A stretch of 64,000 nucleotides of DNA from contig NC_081406.1 in the NCBI RefSeq assembly GCF_030272615.1, positions 230,942,396-231,006,395 on the forward strand, written 5' to 3'. Position numbers and translations under genes: made by a program. Of the stretch, positions 55,089-64,000 are shown piece by piece. How positions within the stretch are numbered: the stretch's first letter is position 1; the number at the start of each line of letters is the position of its first letter. Under the pieces are notes generated by a model, which was not told where the DNA came from, ran no database searches, and saw nothing but the letters and a program-made list of their open reading frames with translations. Source of the DNA: Cryptomeria japonica (taxonomy: Eukaryota > Streptophyta > Pinopsida > Cupressales > Cupressaceae).

Positions 55089-58000
55089 AGTCTCAGATCA
55101 AAATGAAGATTTCTTATTCATTTCTGCCTTGTCAAGCAACATTCTCATAGACTGTAACACATGGTTGATTGACAGTGGTGCTTCCAGACACATCACAGGC
55201 TATCGTGAGCATCTTTCAAACCTAGTAGAGAAAGACACCAGTCTACATGTAGTAATTGGTGATGATGCTAAATATGCGGTTAGAGCTTCTGGCACTACTT
55301 CTCTGAATTTAGATTCTGGTATTTCTCTTCACCTTAGTGACATCTTATTTGTCCCTGGAATTAAAAGAAATTTAATTTCCATTTCTGCTCTAGAAGATAA
55401 AGGTTATCAAGTTGCATTTTTTGAGAGTAAAGTCCTTGCTTGGCCTAAGAAGGCTAGTTTTAAATCTGCTCATGTAATTGGAAATAGATATGATAGTTTA
55501 TATAAGCTCTCTGCTAACCGTGTTCAAGCCCTCATTAACGAGGCTCCCGAATCCTATGAGCCATGGCATAGAAGACTTGGACACTTACACTTTCAAGCAC
55601 TTCCCTCCCTTGGAAGGATAGTCAAAGGTATGCCTAAACTCAGTCAAATTCATGATGATACATGCAAAGGTTGTGCTATAGGTAAAAATGTTAAAAGTCC
55701 TTTCCATAAAAGTGAAAGTAGAGCTAAAGATAAACTAGAACTTGTTTGCTCTGATTTATGTGGTCCTATGTCTGTAGCATCTCCTAGTGGATTTCTTTAT
55801 TATGTAATCTTCATAGATGATTTCTCTAGGAAAACTTGGATCTACTTCTTGAAATCTAAAGAATCCAATGAAGTCTTAAGTAGATTTAAAGAGTTTAAGG
55901 CATTGGCTGAAAACATCTCTGGTAAAAGAATTAAATGTTTAAGATCTGACAATGGAGGTGAGTATACCTCTGGTAGCTTTCATGATTTTTGTGTTGAGAC
56001 GGGAATTAAGAGGGAGTTTTGTGTTCCATACAATCCTCGGCAAAATGGAGTTGTTGAAAGGAAGAATAGAACAATTGTTGAGGTTGCAAAGGCTATGATT
56101 CATGATCAATATTTGCAGACTTTTTTATGGGCTGAGGCTTCTAGAACAGATGTCCTCACCGTGTTCTAAAGAATATGACTACTGAAGAAGCCTTCACAGG
56201 ATCCAAACCTGACATCAGTCACTTAAGAATTTTTGTAAGTCCTGTATATGTCCATGTGCCCAAGGAAAAGCAAACCAAGTTGGAGCCTTCCGGGAAGAAA
56301 GGAATGCTAGTTGGATACAGTGAATCTTCCAAGGCCTTCGGGATCTACATTCCAGGACAAAGGTATGTCGAGGTAAGTAGTAATGTTACTTTTGAAGAAG
56401 ATATTGCCTTTAAGAAATCAAAAGGTTTTCTTGTTATTGATGAAGTTAATGACAATCAAGATATGAATGTTGATACTAACCCTGCGATTCAGAGGGAGTC
56501 TGTTGAGCCTCCACCTCAAGAAGAGCATAATGATCCACCTGAGCCTATGGATCCCACTGATATACCTAGTGACATTGTTGTTAGCAAAAAGAGGCCACTT
56601 TGGGTGAGAAACACCATTCAAGAAGCTGAAAGATTTGCAACTCCCAGTGGCACTTTCAGAGAAAGTAAGAGACCTCAAGTATTCTCCAACTATGTTGCAT
56701 TAATGAGCAATCTCATTGAGTCAGAGCCACGTAATGTTGAAGAAGCCTTGAGCCAACATGCCTGGAAGTTAGCTATGGATGAAGAATATCAGTCAATCAT
56801 CAAAAATGATGTTTGGGACATCGTGCCTAGACCCAAAGGTAAGTCTATTGTCTCTTCTAAGTGGTTATTTAAAATTAAACATAATGTTGATGGTAGTATT
56901 GAAAAATATAAAGCTAGATTTGTAGCTCGTGGTTTTTCTCAAATGGAAGGGGCATAGATTATGAAGAAATGTTTGCTCCTATTGCTAGATATATTTCTAT
57001 TAGAACTATAATAGCCATTGTTGCAGCTAAAGGTTGGAAGCTACATCAAATGGATGTTAAAACTGCCTTCCTTAATGGTGTCATTGAGGAAAAAGTCTAT
57101 ATTGAACAACCTGAGGGTTATGAGATTCATGATAGAAAAACTCGTGTTTGCAGATTAAAAAAAGCTCTATATGGCTTCGAATAGGCCCCTCGTGCTTGGT
57201 ATGAAAGAATGGATAAGTACTTGTTAAGGTATCTACTTTAAGGTATCTTGTTTAGGGTTTTGTAAGAATGATGCTGACTCTAACAGTTACTTTAAGGTAT
57301 CTAATAATAAAATGCTAATTTTGGTTCTATATGTGGATGATTTATTTCTTACTTGTAAAGATGAGCTTATTATTAGATGTAAGAAAGAATTAGCTTCAGA
57401 ATTTGAATGAAGGATTTAGGTCTAATGCATTATTTTCTAGGTCTAAAAGTATGACAAAGATCTAACAAAAATTTTCTAAGTCAAAAAAAGTATACTATTG
57501 ATATTTTGAAAAGATTTAGAATGATGGATTGCAAACCTATGTCTACTCCTATGGAATCTAACTTAAAGAAGTTGAGTGTTTCTGCAGCTAACTCTGATTT
57601 TGCAGATCCATCGGAGTACAAGCAATTGATTGGATCATTGATGTATCTAGTTAACACTAGACCAGATATATGCTATGCAGTGAATGCCCTCAGACAATTC
57701 ATGAGCATGCCTAAGCATGTTCATCTTGTTGCAGACAAGCACATTCTGAGATACTTGCAAGGTACAGTTGGTTATGGACTGAAGTATCCACTCAGGACTC
57801 CAATAACCTTGGAAGGTTACTCAGATGCGGATTGGGCAGGAAGTGTCAAGGACAGGAAAAGCACCTCAGGAATTTGTTTTAACTTAGGATCCGCAGTGAT
57901 CTCTTGGGCTTGCAGAAAACAATCCTCAGTTGCACTAAGTACTGCTGAAGCTGAGTATATTGAAGCAAGTGTTGCTTCTAGAGAAGCAGTGTGGCTTCGT

Positions 58001-58309
58001 AAGCTTCTTGCTGGGTTGTTTGGACAACCTTGGGAACCTACAGTTATTCATTGTGATAATCAGAGTTGTATCAAGATGTCTGTCAATCCAATGTTTCATG
58101 ACAAGTCAAAACATGTGGAAACTCATTATCACTTCATTCGAGATATGGTGCAAAGAGGCGCCATTCAGCTGAAGTATGTCGGCACCGATGAACAGGTTGC
58201 AGACATTCTAACCAAGCCTCTATCCAAAGTGAAGTTCGTGCACTTCAGAGGTAGACTTGGTATTGTGAATAATGAAACCCTGGTTGAGAGGGAGTCTCAA
58301 CCTCAGTGA
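55080..58309 (+). pseudogene. pol: Copia pol: protease, integrase, RT, RNase H
   Basis: Protease (IDSGASRHITG, about 55168) and integrase (HHCC zinc region near 55560-55690; SDLCGP, RSDNGGEY and NGVVERKNRT carrying the catalytic acids) are in the frame ending at 56169. A shift and small loss follow. The integrase C-terminus and RT start are at 56175-56957, where one extra base shifts the frame before DYEEMFAP. RT motifs at 56969-57184 (MDVKTAFLNG) end at TAG where Gln is usual. YVDD lies at about 57327-57338 among stops. RNase H at 57506-58309 is complete (DADWAGS, ALSTAEAEY, HCDNQS, KHVETHYHFIRD). At least five lesions make it inactive. Confidence 0.93.
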
Positions 58310-58539
58310 TGCATTGTGTTGCATCAACCACCCTTTGCGAGCAATGTAAGGTGGTAGTGTTATCTTCTCAGGGAGAAGAGTAATTTTTACCATCCTCTAC
58401 GGGCAATGTAAGATGGTAGAAAAGATCCTCTTCACCCTCTGTGGGCAATGTAAGGTGGATCCATTCTTTGCTTGTGTGCAAGATGGAAGATTATGATGTT
58501 TTGACTATGTAATTATTTCCTCCCTAAGTTAAGAGGGAG

Positions 58540-59311
58540 TGTTGTTTTTATTGTAACTTAGATTCGAAAATAAAGCACATTTGTGTTGGGTTCTAATTGC
58601 CGATAGGCAACATTAGAACCCAACTAAAGAGGTCAGGCCCATGTTGCCTTTACTTAGCGTGTAGCACCAAATTAAATTGGGCCTATGCATTGTAATGTGT
58701 GTGGTTGTTATTTAAAATATGGCGCCAATACTCCTCTCAGCCAACTCAACCTTCGAGTCTATCCTCATTTATATTGAGCACCATTTGATGCATTCAAAAT
58801 ACAATTACATTACATGCGATAATTATTCTGCAAGTGCAAAAATCAGAAAGAAAGAATTCTAAATGCAAAGTGAAGGAAGTGTGCATTGAGGCAATTGTTA
58901 ATACAAGGGTGAACTTAAATAGAAGATGCGAATTGCAAGACATATGTGAAGCCAAAGACAATTTCCAGATCTGTTCATCTGAAGGTCATCTTGCTGTTAC
59001 ATGCAAAACAAATTCAAGAGGTGTATTGTTGTGTGAAAGGCTTAGACAAATTGGTGTGCCACATCAAAGCTACCAGCTAAGTAATGAACTGTTACAATTG
59101 GATATAATTCATAGTCAGATCTGAAGATCTTTTGGCTGGGTTTTTCCTCCTAGGAGGTTTTCCCAGGGTATTTGTGTGTTGTGTTCATTTTGCTCAATTT
59201 ATGTTTATGTCTAAGTCTGAAAGTAATTAAACTAAACAGCAAATATATTGATTTAGTAATTAACTTCAGTTTTTCTGAGTATAGTTTAAATCTGAAAGTC
59301 TAAAATCAACA
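58540..59311 (+). repeat. Copia 3' LTR
   Basis: 772 bp, preceded by a purine tract. It is 23 bp longer than the 5' LTR; about 30 bp near 59230 are present only here. Confidence 0.9.
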
Positions 59312-62300
59312 ATTTCAACTCTACTCAAATTTACTTCTTGATCTTCTATCTTGAATTGGTTGTAGTCCCTCCAAGGATAAAGGATTTTGCAAAATGCATG
59401 CTACTTAACTTGGTGGGGTGGAAATAGAATCAACGGTAGATATGTGCAATCCTTAGTTTGGCTATGTGCTACTACTGTTCCAAGCTTAGAGAGTAAATCT
59501 GGAATTCAGAAAAAATTAAAGGTAAAATTCTTAAAAATTAATTCCTCTGGATCATCTCCTGTATATTATAAGAAATGCATTGAGACCCATTTCTCCCCAT
59601 TAATAACACAAACATCCTCATAAGCCAAGAAGGTTTTTGCTGTTTTCCTAGCAGTATCATATGAGAGAATAATGCTGTAAAGGATAAACTCATATGTAAA
59701 GCATTTGGGCTTCCATAGCGAAGCCCCAGGTCTACATACCCAGGAGATGTAATAAGCATTGAAATTGGGTAAATTTAAAATACCACGTCAGAATAGAAAT
59801 GAGCATGCAGCGGGAGAGAAAAGTAGTGCTACAAATTTAACAATATACAACATAATTGTACAGAGAAGTATTCAGGAAAAAATGAAAAGAATCTTAGGGT
59901 TCGAAGTGGTTCAGCTTCCAAATCAGTACTTGGGCTGATGTAGAGAAGTTTATGAGCCATTGTTGATTCTGTTTTGAGGTCTGGCTGTTCTGACCACGTA
60001 AGGTAATGATAGAAATCAATGGTATAGTTAGAACTTAGAAGGATTGACTTTGAGGAACTATAAAGATTAGGTGTGACTAGGGTGAAAGGAAGCCACATCA
60101 CAGATAACATCAAGTGTTTTGGCGTCATTAGCTGAGTTGACAACTGAGATTCTGTATCAAATTGGGGGAATAAGAATAGGCAAAGAAAATGCAGAATAAT
60201 TGTGGGTGGGCTATAGATAGGTTGGGGAAAGCAATTCATTACCAGAGACCCTAAAACATCCATATAACCCGCGATTGTGCTAGTAAGCTCCAGATTTGAA
60301 AATGATGCTGTCAATAGAAGGAAGCAAGGCTGCAGTCTGTGGAAGATCAAAATGCTTCTCAAGATACTGCCTCTTGCTATATAAAGATGTCCTGTGTTGA
60401 TGTTATATCAACTTGTGACTGATATTGTCACTTAAACTTTTTGCAGATCTAGGGTTCCTAAGCCAAGTTAACTGTACCCCAACAGTATGTGACCAGCTGC
60501 AAATTCCTGAGCCTAGTTATCTGTAACCTGGATCTCATCAATGGCGCTTTGATATTAATTCATCCACCCTCAAAATTGGAAATAAATAACTTCTTCTAAA
60601 TTCCCGTAAATTGGATCTTGAAACTCAACTAAATTCCCGTAAATTGGATCTTGAAACTCAACAATATTAAAGAGGAAGAAATTTCCTGTACGTCTCCACA
60701 TCTATTCACCAATGGCAAACAACTTTTCTTCGTTCCCACTATCAAAAGTTCCAGCATCGAAGTGCTTAGTGTATATAGTGTAAACTTAGCATACAAAATA
60801 AAAGACAGGAGTTAATTATCAGAGACGGACATAATTCTCACTAATGGGTTCTGATTTTTTTTAAAGTAGGACATTTCAACAATGTCCATACCTAACATGG
60901 ATGAAATCAACTTCAATGTGAGGGAATTTCAAGTGTGGTCCTTAAGAAAGGGCTAACTTATGACTTCAAAAGAAACTGTTATCATGTGGTATAATTCTTG
61001 AACCTATTTGAATATCAATAAAACGTCAAGGAATTCATTATATATCGAACTAAAATAAATCTCAGAGTACAGAATTGAAGTCCAAAAAACCAACAAATAA
61101 CAGTAAATATCTACCCAGATCTGATTGAACAAGCCCAGCAATCCCTATATGCGCAAAATCTTCGAAGCCCTGCAAAACTGGAGATAATTCAACTACTCCA
61201 CGTTCTTCTTCAACATTGAACTTCAGTTGAAAAAAACATAGAAGTACTGAGGTTTAGTCCGATGGTGAAAAAGATTCGGCAATCATAAACATACATTGTG
61301 TATATACCATACCGTCTGCACCGTGCAGACATGGCGCCTGGCCTTTGGAATAAAATGACAACCACTCGATTTGCATTTACAGAGGTCATTACTTTTCAAT
61401 ATTAATATACTGATGCGACCTTAACGGAATAAAGTAAGAAAAATAAGCATTTTATCCGTTGGAAGGGGTTTTATGTGACTAGTCTATTATTCCATGATTA
61501 ACCGTCTATTATTCCATGACTTAACTTTAACCATAGTCTTCTTTAATGAGTCTTAAAAGAAAACCACAAATCACGTGGTGATTCTTTATGGCATTTCCTC
61601 AATCTTTAATATATGTTTATTGACTAGGTATGCTATTGAATGTTTTTTTATAGTTAATTATACTTTTACATAGTTTTTTATATTGTTTGGAAATATGGAA
61701 GATTTTTTTAAAGGTGGAAATGGTTTCAAGGCCTACATTTTAGGGGCATGCAAGGGGGAGAACACTTTTTTTTTTGGAGAATTTGTCTTTTTCAAAGAAA
61801 GGTCATAAGTTCAAATCTCACATGGGTAAGGTATGCACGCCTCGTATGCAGCGCAATTAGGTGTCTCCCGCAAGAAGTAGGGGCTAGTCTCATATTGCTA
61901 TAAGTCGCATTGTGGACTATTAAAGATCCTTTCCTTTTTTTTTTCTTTTGTTTGGGTGCTAGTAAGAAGGCTTAAAGAAGAGAGAAGATCAACTAAGTGA
62001 ATTGTTTGTCTATAATCAATCAAGCAAGAAGGGAGGTCAAATAAGGAAACATACTCAATCATAATTAATCGATTATTATAAAGGACTATTTTTATTTAAT
62101 TAAAATAAATAAATTCAAAGACTCTAAGTTGTTAAATAAATATAATTAAGCAAATAATAGATAAGTTACTATAGATAAAAGAGTTGGGACTAAAACACAT
62201 CCTTGATCAAATCTTGTAGACACATAAATTTGTTTATAATTGATCACATTTGACTTTATCTCATTCTATCCAATTAAATAAATATATATTGTTTATTTAA

Positions 62301-62462
62301 TAAATTCTTTATCTTTACTCTTCACCTTTAATTAAGTCTAACCTTACTTCCCACACCCTCCAACTAATTTATTTAATTAAGTCTAACCTTGCTCCCCACA
62401 CCCTCCAACTAATTAAATTAATTAATACCTACTTAATTAATTTATTCGAGTCACTTAACCTT
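59312..62462. other. no gene recognised; small repeats
   Basis: No supported gene. Two exact 33-bp tandem copies lie at 60597-60629 and 60630-60662 (TAAATTCCCGTAAATTGGAT...). At about 61740-61950 a B-box-like AAGTTCAAATCTC and a following T-rich tail hint at an old SINE, without a clear target duplication. The 177-codon minus frame at 59829-60362 has no motif. A 45-bp tandem repeat lies at 62330-62419. Confidence 0.45.
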
Positions 62463-62474
62463 CATTACCATTTT

Positions 62475-62775
62475 GTCTAGTGTCGCAATTAAAACACTTT
62501 GTTGGAGAAGCAACCACCAAGGTTTAAATCCACGTTGGTCCATTGAGCTCACATGCCTTGTGCTTTTACTGGGTCATTGGACTCGCGGGTTTGATCAAGT
62601 GAAGTGTGGGGATGAGGTCCCCCGTTTGTCGCCTCATCGGTTCATAGCTTCGGGTCAAAAGCGTTCACGTGGAGCCACAGGCCGTGTTGTGCCAATGTCA
62701 CCGGTCAGGTTAAAAAGTTTACCAAGCATAATTTTAAAATTATAAAAAATAAAAATAAAAAAAATAAAAAACCTG
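62475..62775 (+). mobile_element. tRNA-related SINE
   Basis: The body is flanked by a perfect 12-bp duplication CATTACCATTTT (62463-62474 and 62776-62787) and ends in an A-rich tail (62740-62771). The 5' part has a degenerate tRNA-like A box (GTCGCAATTAAAACAC) and a B box GGTTTAAATCC at 62520-62530. Target duplication plus A-rich tail is the mark of LINE-assisted retroposition. The 90-codon frame across it is incidental. Confidence 0.75.
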
Positions 62776-62787
62776 CATTACCATTTT

Positions 62788-64000
62788 CCCTAATATTTAA
62801 TTTCACCTCATCCTCAATCCTTGTCTATTAAATCTTAGCCATTGAATCCATCCACATGGATCAAGATCTAAATTCATTTTTGTCATATGACAAGTGTCTA
62901 TACCCACCTTATGCTCATAGTTTTGTGAGCATGCAAAAGTTATCTCATAGCCACCCTACCTTTTTCATTTGTCTCTTTCATGAGCTTTCACATTTGTGCT
63001 CACATGTGTGGGAGCACATCTAACTCTTACACCTCCATTCTCATTATGACACTCACCATAAGGCTAAGCCTTCAATCCATGCCATCTCTCTCAATCAATC
63101 CTAGCCATCCATTTATTATCACATTTGAGCCATTGATTTTCCTCATGGGATCTATAAATTGATATCTTTCCTCTCATTTTTTATCATCTTCTATTATCTT
63201 AACTATATGTTGCACATTCTAATCTTCTATCAATCCTCGTCATATCATCATGTTGTCGATTTGAGCAACCATATTCCACCCAACTACACAACATTAAAGG
63301 AGAAAATCAAGTAGAGAAGGGTGTCTCTACTTATACTCAATCCATGAACTGGGAAGTGTTGACGACTATTTTGACACACCCGCCAACAGTTAGGTAGCCA
63401 ATGTGAACACTCATCACCTCTCCTGAAAAGAAATGAATTTGGGAAAACTCACTACCCCAAGGTCTCTATAGTCGGGTCATGATGGTGATGGGCAGCCCAA
63501 TGGTTGATGTGGTTGTACCTGTAAAGGGGCCTGTTGATTGGAACTAAATCTCGCTGGTTATGGATAGTTGCACTTCCTTTCTTTTTGTGTTTTTATGGTT
63601 TAAGATTCTCTGGGAAATAAAATGCGAAGCGTAAAGAGGAACAAGAAAATAACAATAAAAACCAATATAATAACAACTTAATGAACTACTCAATTAGTTC
63701 CCTAAAATCCAAGAAATTATCAAATATCATCTGAGTTAGCATTCAACAACGGACCTCCAGAAAACCTGCAAAATCATCAATTTCACAACTTTATGAAAAT
63801 AAAATCATCAACAATATGGCCTATCACAATAATTATCATATACCACTGACGTGCGCAATATGATTCATAAAGTGATAAACAAAAAGATAAAACCACATTG
63901 CTAACTTCAAATAGTAGACGTTACCAGATTACACAGAACAATTTGGTAGAATATAGACGTAGATCAGGCAATCTACAAGTTGCTTCTCATATTAATCTCA
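62788..64000. other. no gene recognised
   Basis: AT-rich sequence without open frames of note, RNA genes or clear repeats that I could recognise. Confidence 0.45.

Larger units (their letters stand above)
53448..59311 (+). mobile_element. Copia (Ty1) element, decayed
   Basis: LTRs at 53448-54196 and 58540-59311 begin TGTTGTTTTTATTG and end AATCAACA. The primer site TGGTATCTGAAC follows at 54197 and a polypurine tract AAGAGGGAG precedes 58540. Flanks are ATATC and ATTTC, an imperfect duplication. The order gag, protease, integrase, RT, RNase H is that of Copia. The LTRs differ at many sites and the coding region has several breaks. Confidence 0.93.

Noticed and set aside
59538-59759. Possible exon on the minus strand in a second reading frame
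   Set aside because: About 60 codons are open in two frames, but no acceptor site is visible upstream and it ends at a stop without a donor; not enough to call.
59829-60362. 177-codon minus-strand open frame
   Set aside because: Composition is low-complexity with many Leu, Ser and Phe; there is no domain word, no splice context and no repeat in the window. It looks like a chance frame.

Overview
This window looks like intergenic DNA from a very large seed-plant genome, most probably a conifer. It is almost entirely retrotransposon sequence, with elements nested inside elements. One LTR element is 23 kb long with 7.5-kb LTRs. Only one fragment looks like an ordinary host gene: a single exon of an IQD (IQ67-domain) gene at 7188-7442, minus strand.

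Layout. 1-12864 holds decayed or solo LTRs: a minus-strand LTR with a palindrome array (731-2111), a Copia/TRIM-type LTR with primer site (4303-4520), a truncated minus-strand LTR (4521-5799), the IQD exon, and two solo LTRs with perfect 5-bp target duplications (8720-9419, TCTAC; 9506-11647, CCACC). 12870-43590 is an old chromovirus (Ty3/gypsy with chromodomain, target duplication CATTA), broken by later insertions. Inside it lies a minus-strand solo LTR (16237-41669, interrupted). Inside that lies an intact, very young giant Tat-like element (17328-40486, target duplication AGGAC). From 43596 to 47411 there are LINE ORF1 remnants and tandem duplications. 47412-47756 is a tiny TRIM-like element whose LTRs carry tRNA-like pol III promoter boxes. 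53448-59311 is a decayed Copia element. 62475-62775 is a SINE with a 12-bp target duplication.

The most remarkable object is the giant element. Each 7478-bp LTR carries its own open reading frame of 1100 codons, two TATA-like boxes, and an upstream array of 12 imperfect 35-bp hairpins spaced mostly 165-167 bp apart, with paired base changes that keep the stem. The internal region encodes gag, protease, an archaeal-type RNase H placed before the reverse transcriptase, reverse transcriptase, a second RNase H and integrase in one long frame. The two LTRs have the same length, and only two differences were found by comparing their translated frames.

A wider pattern is visible. Four separate LTRs here (A, B, D and the giant) share TGTTG...CAACA-type ends or a conserved TGTTGTGACC head, and each carries a different palindromic repeat array on the upstream side of a TATA-like box. 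A fifth (9506-11647) has the head and a tandem array, but I saw no clear palindrome. Order of events, read from nesting: LINE remnant, then chromovirus, then minus-strand LTR, then giant element. All gene-family names are from my reading of motifs; no search was run.
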